Positions 25,701 through 33,171 of a stretch of 64,000 nucleotides of DNA are shown here, piece after piece. Source of the DNA: Propionivibrio soli (lineage in GTDB: Bacteria; Pseudomonadota; Gammaproteobacteria; Burkholderiales; Rhodocyclaceae); the NCBI RefSeq assembly GCF_025770765.1, contig NZ_JANZKY010000018.1, forward strand, positions 40,108 to 104,107. Reading direction: 5' to 3'. Each line of letters starts with the position of its first letter. Positions within the stretch are counted from its first letter, which is position 1. Below the pieces are notes generated by a model. That model searched no databases, had not been told where the DNA came from, and was given only the letters and a program-made list of their open reading frames with translations. The translations under genes were made by a program, and so were the position numbers.

Positions 25701-28700
25701 ATCCTTCGGAAGCTACGCTGAAAGCCCGTCAAAGGGAGAAGGAGCTGCGCGACAAGCTCGGTGTTTCGGTGCTGCGCGCCGGCGATATCAAGAACGCGAC
25801 CGAGGAGGCGGAAACCAAACAGCGTCAACTCGTGCTCAATAATCTCGATCCGTCGAAACGCGATGACAAGGAGGCGCTATTCAAGCTGTTCAAGGATGAT
25901 CCGACGACGATGGCGCAGGCGATCATCAACCAGGGACTGATGAATTTCGGCGATACGCCGACGCGGATGACCAATGACACGCAACTGAAGAACGTCATCT
26001 CTCTCGCACTCGGCTGGCAAGCGACCGAAAAGCTGGATATGTCGGATCAGAATGCGCTCGCCGCGCAAATGATGAGCAAGGACGTGTTTTCCAGCGCAAC
26101 TGATGAGCAGCTCAAGGCACGCCAGGAGATCTTCGATGAGATCAAGGCGCATGGAGGGGACAATCCGGAGCTAACTGTCGTGCCCATCGTATGGGCTTCG
26201 AAAGACGCGGGGATCGCTAATTCAGCCCTTTTTCGCGTGAAATCTTCCGACGGGACGGTCTACTACGTTGACGACCAAGGCGGATATGGTAAAGGGAGCA
26301 ACAATCACGAGGCCATAACGGATTGGCGCGCCAACAATCAGTTGTCTCCGGATGCCGTGCTGGTGATGCCGGAAGACGGCGAATACAAGCTCGACGATGC
26401 TGGCAACGTCAAATTGTTTCACGGCGAAGCGCGCACACAAACATGGATGGAAGAGCACAGAGGGACGATCGACATGATCGTCGGCGGTGTCGGGTTGGTA
26501 GCTGGCGCCGTGATCGTGGTCGGCTCCATGGGATCGCTATCTGTTCCTGGCGCTGCACTAATGGCGGCGTCTGTAGCGCCGTTTGTCGGTGCGGCGACCG
26601 TGACGGCGATGGGTGCGGCCGTCTATGGTGGCATTCAAGGCGGGATGGACATTCACGACATGGCGAGTCATGGCCAATCGTTGGATCCAGCAAAGAACGA
26701 ACGCGCCCGCATGGCGATGATCTCGGTGGGTGGCGCTGCGCTCGGGCTTGGCGCGGCGGCCTCTGGCGTACGCGCAACTGTGTTGGCTGCCAACGCAGCG
26801 AAGGCCGGAACCTCGGCGGAAGCTGCTGCGCTCAACCGCTCGGCTGCCATCTGGTCGTCAAGCCAGAAAGCTTTCGGCAACGGCGCTTTTGCGTTCGGCA
26901 CAGCCGGAGCAGTGGATACCGGGCGCTATCTGGTTGTGAACTGGAAGGATCTGAGTTTCAACGAGAAAGCGATCGGTATTGGGAACATCTTGATGAGTGG
27001 CGCCGAGGCCACTGCTCGTGGCTGGAAGCTCATGCCGACGAAACAGCAAACAACGGCGGAGACTCAGGCTAGTCAAGTTGTCCAGAACCGGACCGAAACC
27101 GTGGCAGGGGATCCTGATGGGGGCAATATTTCCGAAGCGTCGGGTGATCCCGACGGCGCTAGTGCGCCCGTACTCGTCGCGAACCTCGGGGACGGGGCAG
27201 TCGACGGTGGCGCCGCTCAACAGCCACAGAACGTTCAACAGCCACAGAACGTTCAACAGCCACAGAACGCTCAACAGCCGCAGAACGCTCAACAGCCGCA
27301 GAACGCTCAACAGCAACAGAACGCTCAACAGCCGCAGAATGCTCAACAGCAACAGAACGCTCAACAGCCGCAGAACGCTCAACAGCAGCAGAATGCTCAA
27401 CCACCTGATGCCGGCGACCAGCCACAGGCCGGCGATCAGTCGCAAACCGGTGACCAGCCACAAGCTGGTCAGCCGGCGACCATCGTGCCGGTGTCTCTGA
27501 CTACGACGGAGACCGGGACGCCGCAGAGTGGCCTCACGCGCGATCTCGATCCCAATCAGCAGTTTGTGGTGAGCCCGGTTGATCCCGGGAACGGAATCGA
27601 CGCCGGGAATGGAATCTCGACCAAACGTAAGAATGCCTACGGAACATTTCAAGACGCCGCTACGGCGGCAGCGCGGCGCGTAGCGTCCGGGGAGAACGTT
27701 TGGATCTACCGCGTGGGTACCGAGAATCAGCGCTCAGTGTTGCGTTCCGGCAAGGCGGAACCGGATGCGATCGAAGGTGCTGTACGGGTAGATGAGGACG
27801 GGGTCGTGCGCGAAGCCCGCGAAAATCCCGGTTTCGCGGGGCGTACGCGACCTACCGAGCGGACAAGGAGCGAGCAGGCAAAGACCAGACTTCCGCCTAG
27901 CAACGCCTTGGTTGGAATGGCCGACGATCACTTGACGCGTGCTGGCCAAGCGTTGGACACCGTGGAGGCAATGGTGAATTCGGGGAGTCGTGTTCCTGAT
28001 GGGACATGGCAGACGCCTCAAAAACTCCTCGGCGCCGTTGAACGGTACTTGAATGACGCCGAAGCGTCAGGTGTGCCGACGGACGAGCTCGAGCCTTACC
28101 GAATACAACTCGTCGACATGCAGCGCCGCCTGAGTGAAATCGCGAGCCGAGTTGCAAATCCTCAGGGTAATCCGCAGGTAGTCGCCGGCGGGCGGCCATC
28201 TGGTACGAACCCATCGTCTGGAGAGCAGGCGCCGACCGGCAACGAGGTAACGACCCCGACGACGGCTATCTGGGCCGATTCCGTACCAAATCGTAGCCGT
28301 GCGTCAGAGTTGGCTAATCGAGCCGGGCGGGGATTGAAACGCGGGACGCAAGTTGCTGGGACGGTGGTCTCATTCGTCAGCAAGCCTCTAACCGTTCCCA
28401 TAGGGAAGGTCGCCAATCTTTCGACGAAAGCGGCGACTGGAGTCTGGGAGCATTCCGTCGCACCCCGGATCGCCGTACGTGGTAACAATCTCATGGGAGT
28501 ACCCAACCGGCCTCAAACCTTGGGTGGGGTCAGTGACATCCCGGGCGGTTTCACGCTCAAACGCCTCTTTAGCTGGAAGACTGCCGCAGATAATCACGAA
28601 GTCATTCTGCAGCAAGCGGAAGATGGAACGTTCGATCCGACTCCGCGTGAGCGCGCAATTGGTGAAGCGCTCGCTGCTGAGCCGAAAGGCCGCAAAGCTG

Positions 28701-31072
28701 ACCGCGTACACTTTGTGGTCGGCGATAGCGATGTGTCGCCCGGAGCAGTGATGTACGGCGGCAGGGGGCTTGAGGCTGCAGACGGTACAGTGTTCGACTC
28801 GTTCGCCGACGCCCGGCGCTATGTGGACGGTGAGGGTGGAAACGGCGTTATCTATCGCGTGGTGGAAGCCAAGTCAAAAGGGAAGGCGGGCGAAGCTACC
28901 GAACAAACCGAGAAGACCCCGGATCCTTCCGCTACATCGACCGAACCCACAGTCTTTACCGGAAAGGAGATTCAGGGTGCCGTACTTGTGAAGGGAGGCA
29001 ACGTACTGAACGTGGGCTTGCCGAACACCGGGTCAAAAGCCTGGCTCAATCCTTTCGGCCGTTTTGTCGACGTCGTCTTCACCGGCAAGATTCGGCCCAA
29101 AGCCGTCATGGCAACCTCGGCGGCGCTGACCGTAGCAGCCGAAGTGCCCGGCCCGGTAGGCGAAGTGGCAAAAATCGGGATGCTGAACCTTGTAGGCTAT
29201 AACGCGCTGAGCATGGCGGGCTACTGGCGCAGCGGGTGGAGCCGCGCTGTTTGGTTCTTCGGTGGCCAGGGCCTGAAGAATTCGATCGAGCGCGTTATGG
29301 TCGGGACGCCGGAGAACACCGAGGCTGGTCTGACGAGGGTGGCCCAAATCGTCAACAACCCGACGCCACGCGGTGCCGTCCCGCTCGAGATTACCGAAGC
29401 CAAATCGCTATTGAAGAAGTACGAGAATGTTGGCAAGGCCGCCGAGGAGTTGCGGGCGAAGGTCTTGCAACTGACCGGAGGCGACGAAGCCGCCACGGCA
29501 CGGATCATGAGCGAGAAGTTCGCTCTGCGGCGCATTCGCCCCGACGACGAGTCGTGTATTCCGCAGGCCTGGGTACGCAACGGCATGAGTTCTTCAGAGC
29601 TGAACGGCCTAATCGACAACTTACGAGCACAGTTCCCGGAACTCAAGGCCAACGGGCGAACGAGGGGCCGCGTGCTGCATACAGTGTTGGAGCGTCTCGA
29701 CCACATGAGTCTGGCCGAACTCGAAGGTGTTGCGACGGCCAAGGAGAGTGCGTCCTCGACGCCCGAGCAAATTCTGCTCGCGCGGGTCCCTGGGCTCAAA
29801 GAGAAGCTTGTTGCTACCTATGCCGACCGTCAAGATTTGAACGTTACGCACATGAAGCTGTTCAATGCACTCAAGGAACTTATCCCCGGTGCGAAAAACG
29901 AGGCGGGGGTCGTCGTCGATATCGATGTCGGCAAGGCGGAAGGTCTCGCCAAGAGCAACAACGACCCGCAGACGATTACCGGCAATGCCGTGCGCAAGAC
30001 CACCCTTTTCATGGCCGGGACCAATGGCGGCGCGGCTGTCACTGCGCATCCGAGAGAGGGAACGGGGCTTTTGCCAGCCGGGGAATTGGCTAACTTCGTA
30101 TCGTTGTACGTGGCAGCAAAATACAGCACGGCCGTCGATAACCTAAGCGTCAAGAACCAGGAACTCGCGCCGCTGAAAGCCCAGGTCCAGGCAATCAAAC
30201 GCGATGGCGGAACGGTGCCGGCGGACAAGCAGGCACGCATCGACGAGCTTGAGCTTGAGGTCGAGCAGAATAGGAAGACGAAGGACCGGTGGAACTTCTG
30301 GAGCGACGTTTCCGGTGTTGGCGGCATGATCCGGGCCGGCGCGCAGAGCGCGGTTTTGTTCGGAGCGGCGCACGCCATGACGGGAAGTACCGCGACGGCA
30401 ATGACGGCGGCCGCGTATGGCACGGCTGCACAGGCCGGATTGACGCTTGCCTGGCTGGCGATGCAACGCAACGGCAAGCTAATCATGCCTCAGCGGATAA
30501 AGACGGTCGTTCGCGTCTCCGCATTCACATCGATGGTCATCGTTCCTTCAGCGGTCTTTGTCATCAAGAACTTCATCGCCCCCGATCCCCGGGAAAAGAG
30601 CAAGAAGCCGATCTACGAAAGCGTATGGCAGAAGTGGGGTGAGACGCTGCCGGAAAGGAATGCTAATTCGTCGGCGCTACCGGAATCACAAGCCATCCCG
30701 TTGCCGGGGAATTCATCCGGCGGAATGGCGCAACCCATCTATGCCGGCCCGCTCAGCGAGTCATGGCCCGGTTCGCTGCGCATCGTCGCAGACAATCAGA
30801 ACCGGCGTACGGCCTCGCTGTTTGGGATTGCGCAAGAGGGATTGGCGCTCGACCGTGTGCTGAGCGGTGAAGACCTTGCTCAATATGACCAAACGGACGT
30901 AGGCGGGAGGGCTAAGGCCAATGCGGCCCTCAAGGCGCTCTATCAGCTCAATCCGCAGCTCGACCCTGCACTCGAAGATGGGCGCGTCACCAGCGATCCT
31001 CGAGATCCGGATAGGCTCATCAATGGCATGACGGTGGTCAATCTCGGGCCTCAGCTTAACTCGGCCGCGTAG
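22766..31072 (+). CDS. Giant T3SS-linked protein, 2768 residues, coiled coils, hydrophobic segments and LysM-like C-terminus
   Basis: The function is unknown. Parts in order: a Ser/Thr/Asn/Pro-rich N-terminus like a T3SS export signal (1-45); long Ala/Glu/Lys-rich coiled coils (about 45-430, 530-790, 855-1050); a small beta-rich insert (about 447-515); a Thr/Pro-rich linker (about 802-854). A Gly/Ala-rich hydrophobic hairpin-like segment (about 1234-1292) follows, in a region that reminds me of DUF4781. Then come ten QQPQNA-type repeats (1485-1544), two related modules (about 1625-1682 and 2005-2082), more hydrophobic stretches (about 2113, 2516-2570, 2590) and a LysM-like end (about 2672-2765). 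I count only three cysteines. It lies 69 nt after sctU with GAGGAG six bases before ATG, so it is probably co-transcribed. It could be an effector, a translocator or an envelope-linked scaffold. Confidence 0.85.
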   Translation: MLDGGGGVSRTTYTPPVTVTPVNYPSNNGGQSTNNASSTASAAAAQAERERAAAAERAAELRRQLEAQRQAMLEAQRKALAEQQKAAEAEAKAKREKENADLQNKAKVAREKANIEANKWADAQAQVELSEKEIKLQDAKVKDAKAGRLSNNPSDETRKAQDQYDLAKANKVETSRYVTWSEAEHKAGEAERAKAPNATLLRNEANTAKAETLYAVSQRKTIEARIERDKVKNDPKADPNDVQKAEDGYNKAVDDEKVESKLVAAAKAEGEAAKAENDFNTLPATTSPADRKAAQEKANSLRADANLKKKEFLVADAERTANDEKRNLANVSRKAQDLRTKYEKVNGEYNTTKTDLAAAKANNDEKKVKELQTKLNGLETERNKLNGQFISAQQEESEAKKKSEQADAQYQGALAQKDLDGAQAAWDKEADGQQLHQVMNRDGSVEDKNKNGGKYDLTFFMTPDGKGGQVTPGGKDGRYEITRDGILDSKRHYVVERDDKGTWWVTDKDNDPDGDRKMKMNPTTARLWDAKIKVEDAKGRADAAGTDLTAITEQGKDLDVTAWLNKAGDIGKEVDLTKKAVENATKARNQWIDNWRADHGATDPTSANYNGWQKDPGLKVLDDALAIALENQRVAQANATALQKIQEYTDAQRKLFDCNRMCLADTTAEDARKAVEKARKEAISAVTTADKLARDTRAARGIEKNARSQLDGANQALKEADGKLSAAKQRERQGKGDPTKLSSDVKTAERDRELAQLNVNRLNADIKWGDQLRASTLAEFNATVDPTHRDASALPLPSKTVLPGSPFLTTPPSSTGTPTSTATPTSQGTPSLATSSPTFPLPTTVTPTFPDLINAGANKSAAKTQLDTAAKTRDAANQAYEQFVNDNKIMTQAETDQPKYENDVKETDRLLKEAKTKYETSTGSAVEPAKQEYEQALAKHNVALNNQKTNQQVIDWANANHERLHAEATDRQNDPNLEHPSEATLKARQREKELRDKLGVSVLRAGDIKNATEEAETKQRQLVLNNLDPSKRDDKEALFKLFKDDPTTMAQAIINQGLMNFGDTPTRMTNDTQLKNVISLALGWQATEKLDMSDQNALAAQMMSKDVFSSATDEQLKARQEIFDEIKAHGGDNPELTVVPIVWASKDAGIANSALFRVKSSDGTVYYVDDQGGYGKGSNNHEAITDWRANNQLSPDAVLVMPEDGEYKLDDAGNVKLFHGEARTQTWMEEHRGTIDMIVGGVGLVAGAVIVVGSMGSLSVPGAALMAASVAPFVGAATVTAMGAAVYGGIQGGMDIHDMASHGQSLDPAKNERARMAMISVGGAALGLGAAASGVRATVLAANAAKAGTSAEAAALNRSAAIWSSSQKAFGNGAFAFGTAGAVDTGRYLVVNWKDLSFNEKAIGIGNILMSGAEATARGWKLMPTKQQTTAETQASQVVQNRTETVAGDPDGGNISEASGDPDGASAPVLVANLGDGAVDGGAAQQPQNVQQPQNVQQPQNAQQPQNAQQPQNAQQQQNAQQPQNAQQQQNAQQPQNAQQQQNAQPPDAGDQPQAGDQSQTGDQPQAGQPATIVPVSLTTTETGTPQSGLTRDLDPNQQFVVSPVDPGNGIDAGNGISTKRKNAYGTFQDAATAAARRVASGENVWIYRVGTENQRSVLRSGKAEPDAIEGAVRVDEDGVVREARENPGFAGRTRPTERTRSEQAKTRLPPSNALVGMADDHLTRAGQALDTVEAMVNSGSRVPDGTWQTPQKLLGAVERYLNDAEASGVPTDELEPYRIQLVDMQRRLSEIASRVANPQGNPQVVAGGRPSGTNPSSGEQAPTGNEVTTPTTAIWADSVPNRSRASELANRAGRGLKRGTQVAGTVVSFVSKPLTVPIGKVANLSTKAATGVWEHSVAPRIAVRGNNLMGVPNRPQTLGGVSDIPGGFTLKRLFSWKTAADNHEVILQQAEDGTFDPTPRERAIGEALAAEPKGRKADRVHFVVGDSDVSPGAVMYGGRGLEAADGTVFDSFADARRYVDGEGGNGVIYRVVEAKSKGKAGEATEQTEKTPDPSATSTEPTVFTGKEIQGAVLVKGGNVLNVGLPNTGSKAWLNPFGRFVDVVFTGKIRPKAVMATSAALTVAAEVPGPVGEVAKIGMLNLVGYNALSMAGYWRSGWSRAVWFFGGQGLKNSIERVMVGTPENTEAGLTRVAQIVNNPTPRGAVPLEITEAKSLLKKYENVGKAAEELRAKVLQLTGGDEAATARIMSEKFALRRIRPDDESCIPQAWVRNGMSSSELNGLIDNLRAQFPELKANGRTRGRVLHTVLERLDHMSLAELEGVATAKESASSTPEQILLARVPGLKEKLVATYADRQDLNVTHMKLFNALKELIPGAKNEAGVVVDIDVGKAEGLAKSNNDPQTITGNAVRKTTLFMAGTNGGAAVTAHPREGTGLLPAGELANFVSLYVAAKYSTAVDNLSVKNQELAPLKAQVQAIKRDGGTVPADKQARIDELELEVEQNRKTKDRWNFWSDVSGVGGMIRAGAQSAVLFGAAHAMTGSTATAMTAAAYGTAAQAGLTLAWLAMQRNGKLIMPQRIKTVVRVSAFTSMVIVPSAVFVIKNFIAPDPREKSKKPIYESVWQKWGETLPERNANSSALPESQAIPLPGNSSGGMAQPIYAGPLSESWPGSLRIVADNQNRRTASLFGIAQEGLALDRVLSGEDLAQYDQTDVGGRAKANAALKALYQLNPQLDPALEDGRVTSDPRDPDRLINGMTVVNLGPQLNSAA
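27218..27397 (+). repeat. Ten tandem 18-bp units encoding QQPQNA/QQPQNV/QQQQNA
   Basis: The units start at 27218 and every 18 bases to 27380. The unit is close to CAACAGCCGCAGAACGCT. The encoded units are two QQPQNV, three QQPQNA, then QQQQNA and QQPQNA alternating. A second short repeat (AGDQPQ, AGDQSQ, TGDQPQ, about 27410-27470) follows. The low sequence divergence suggests recent expansion by slippage, so copy number may vary between strains. It is in frame inside the giant protein and forms a flexible Gln-rich linker. Confidence 0.95.
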
Positions 31073-31116
31073 GAGCGCGTGTCAGGAGGAACGTCGCGAG
31101 ACGATGACATGAGAAT

Positions 31117-31139
31117 GGGCCACCGGTTATCGGTGGCCC
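31117..31139 (+). terminator. Hairpin closing the T3SS operon
   Basis: GGGCCACCG (31117-31125) and CGGTGGCCC (31131-31139) form a perfect nine-base-pair stem with loop GTTAT, 45 nt after the giant gene's stop. The following TTCGGCC is not a strong U-tract. It is probably a terminator for the T3SS transcript and may also end the convergent secB-like transcript. Confidence 0.65.
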
Positions 31140-31250
31140 TTCGGCCTACATGGCGATGGTGTGGCTCGTGCTTGTCACACATTTCTATGCTTGCTCACTG
31201 GCTCCCTCCGGGAAAGTGAGCCGGCGAGCCTTTGCTACCCTATCCGCGGG

Positions 31251-31706
31251 TTAAGCCACGTTTTCGTTGTTGAGGTACATCGCTTCGAAATCCACGGGGG
31301 CGAGCAGTACCTGTTGTTGGAAACCGGCGCGGCTCACGCCGTTTGAAACGAGTTCGCGCAAATACGGAAAAAGTACGTTCGGGCAACCGATCATCAACAG
31401 CGGCTTCATGCTGTCTTCAGGGACGTTGGCAACGCGAAAGATGCCTGCCTGCGCTGCTTCCACAAAGAACACCGGCCGCTTGTCAGCCAGCAATGCGGTG
31501 AGTGTGAGGTTTATCTGGACCTCGTAGAAATCGTTCCCGAGCTCCTGCGATTCCACGCCAATTTCCAGATCGACTTCCGGCGTTTCTGTTTCCAGATAGA
31601 TTGACGGCGCTTCGGGTACCTCGACGGAAAAGTTCTTGACGTAAATTTTCTCGATGCTGAAAACGGATTCGTTATCTTGCTCGGTACCGTTCGGGGTTTC
31701 GTTCAT
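31251..31706 (-). CDS. secB: SecB-family export chaperone, isolated copy
   Basis: A 151-residue protein. FSIEKIYVKNFSVEVPEAP, EVQINLTLTA, VEAAQAGIF and GCPNVLFPYLRELV are SecB signatures. SecB tetramers hold preproteins unfolded for SecA. ATG 31706 is preferred because the seven upstream codons (from 31727) add nothing family-like. The usual companions, glutaredoxin GrxC and GpsA, are absent. It stands alone, convergent with the T3SS operon. It may be a second copy, possibly serving secreted T3SS proteins such as the secretin or the giant protein. The last residues (FEAMYLNNENVA) are acidic, as in normal SecB tails. Confidence 0.9.
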   Translation of the reverse strand: MNETPNGTEQDNESVFSIEKIYVKNFSVEVPEAPSIYLETETPEVDLEIGVESQELGNDFYEVQINLTLTALLADKRPVFFVEAAQAGIFRVANVPEDSMKPLLMIGCPNVLFPYLRELVSNGVSRAGFQQQVLLAPVDFEAMYLNNENVA

Positions 31707-31999
31707 CGCAGGTCCTCTCGGTGACAACTAAACGTAGATGGAGCGGGGCAGGCCGGTGTTTTTTCGCACTCGCGCTATGCGAGGTGCAAAACAGCTTCGT
31801 TTCCTGCCTTTTCTGTAAAGCCAAGGTTTGTTACGAGGTGCGCGAGTCAGGTTTGGGCGCTTCGACGATTAGGACGCGCTATTTATTGCCACGGTCGTGG
31901 CGTCTGTGCAGACCACCCTTGAGGACGATAGTTTCGTTCTATACGCTTCCGCTCGTAGAGCGTGAGGGGCCTTCGCTGACTTGCCGCTCTGTTGGAACG
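31707..31999. other. Intergenic region between secB and the response-regulator gene
   Basis: This interval of 293 nt probably holds the secB promoter. I see no gene in it. A short imperfect repeat pair, TCGCACTCGCG and GCGAGGTGCA (about 31763-31789), is the only structure noticed. Confidence 0.4.
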
Positions 32000-32704
32000 T
32001 TAGGTGGCGGGTCCGCCACCTGAATCGGGCGCTTCCGCACGCTCCATCCGGTAGCCGTAGCCGTACACCGGCACAATTTGCCATCCGTTTTCCGGCGCGA
32101 TACTGAGTTTCCGCCGGATGCGGCTTACATGGGTGTCGACGGTGCGGGTGTCCACATCCGCGTTGAGCCCCCAGAGTTGTTCGAGTAGGCGCACGCGCGA
32201 GAGCAGCTTGCCGGAGTTCAGGAAGAGATAGCACGCAAGCTCGAACTCCTTCTGCGTCAGCTCAATTTCCTTGCCCCGCAAGCGGAGTTGCCGGCTGTCC
32301 TGGTTGATCTCGTAAACGCCAATCTGGAGCACGCTCGGCGGCTTGATGCGCCGGCCCAGTGCCTCGACTCGCGCAACCAGTTCGAGGTATTTCGCCGGCT
32401 TTACGACGTAATCATCCGCACCCGCACGCAGGGCGCTCACGATGTCCATTTCCGAGTCGCGGGCGGTGACGAAAATCACCGGTATTTCCCAACTGTAGTT
32501 GGCGCGTATCCATTTCAGCGCCTGCTCACCCGACGAGTCCGGCAGCATCCAATCGACGATCAGAAGGTCGAAATTCTCCTTCGGCAACGCTTCGAGGAAG
32601 GATTTGGCGGTCCCATAGCACGCGCAACTGTGCTGAGCTGTCGCGAACCACAGCTTGTACAACTCCTGTAGCGCGAGATCGTCTTCGACAATGCCAATAC
32701 GCAT
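32000..32704 (-). CDS. Orphan OmpR/PhoB-type response regulator, possibly HrpG-like
   Basis: A 234-residue regulator. The receiver domain has the acidic pair ED near residue 8, the phospho-acceptor Asp in LLIVDWMLPDSSG near residue 51, Thr in FVTARD, and Lys in YVVKPAK near residue 101. A winged-helix DNA-binding domain follows (ELTQKEFELACYLFLNSGKL; RTVDTHVSRIRRKL). No histidine kinase gene is adjacent. Orphan OmpR-type HrpG regulators control Hrp2-type T3SS genes in Ralstonia and Xanthomonas, so a similar role is plausible by position, but not proven. A palindromic hairpin overlaps its stop. Confidence 0.9.
   Translation of the reverse strand: MRIGIVEDDLALQELYKLWFATAQHSCACYGTAKSFLEALPKENFDLLIVDWMLPDSSGEQALKWIRANYSWEIPVIFVTARDSEMDIVSALRAGADDYVVKPAKYLELVARVEALGRRIKPPSVLQIGVYEINQDSRQLRLRGKEIELTQKEFELACYLFLNSGKLLSRVRLLEQLWGLNADVDTRTVDTHVSRIRRKLSIAPENGWQIVPVYGYGYRMERAEAPDSGGGPAT
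32002..32021 (-). terminator. Hairpin overlapping the end of the response-regulator gene
   Basis: AGGTGGCGG (32002-32010) and CCGCCACCT (32013-32021) are exact inverted repeats with a two-base gap. The stem overlaps the last codons of the gene, which encode GGGPA. There is no U-tract on the minus strand, so it may protect the mRNA end or act as a weak terminator. Confidence 0.45.
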
Positions 32705-33171
32705 GATCGCTCCAGGATCTGTTTTTGTGGGTCATAGAAAAATATGAATTGTACGCGCTTTGAATAATTGGGGTTTCGGTCGGGCTTCTTTGTCTTGGGA
32801 TTATTCGATTTGTCCTGCATTGGCAAGGCCCCTACACCGCAAGCGTGGGGAAACTCGAAGCTCTTCGGTCATGCCATCGATATATCAAAAACACCGTATT
32901 GCTTTATGGCTCTTATTGACAAATAAACATCGCCAAATACAATCCGCATTCACAACAATACAGATGTTTTATGTCAGTCAAGTGCGTTTTATGTCTTTTC
33001 AACGCTCAACCCCCGATTTGGCAAGGGAAGCGTACTTTTCGTAGCTAAACGTGCGCAGCAAACGGTGTGCGCGGAGCATCAAATCCAAATGGAGTTACAG
33101 GCTTTATCGCCCCATTGCTTAGGATGCAAAGAGACAAAGGGGGCTCAAGACTGAGTTCCGACTAAAGAATA
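32705..33171. promoter_or_regulatory. AT-rich divergent region with a spaced direct repeat
   Basis: This region of 467 nt is far more AT-rich than the genes around it. GTTTTATGTC occurs at 32966-32975 and again at 32986-32995, exactly 20 bp apart (two helical turns). That is the geometry of tandem OmpR-family binding sites. It probably holds the promoter of the response-regulator gene, and perhaps of the gene at 33172. No coding frame in it looks real. Confidence 0.5.

Noticed and set aside
27218..27397. CRISPR-like array
   Set aside because: The repeats are tandem with no spacers and are translated in frame as QQPQNA units.
27637..27810. ADP-ribosyltransferase toxin motif in the giant protein (WIYRV)
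   Set aside because: A short VYR-like string alone is not evidence. The other catalytic motifs, STS and ExE, are not seen in a suitable place.
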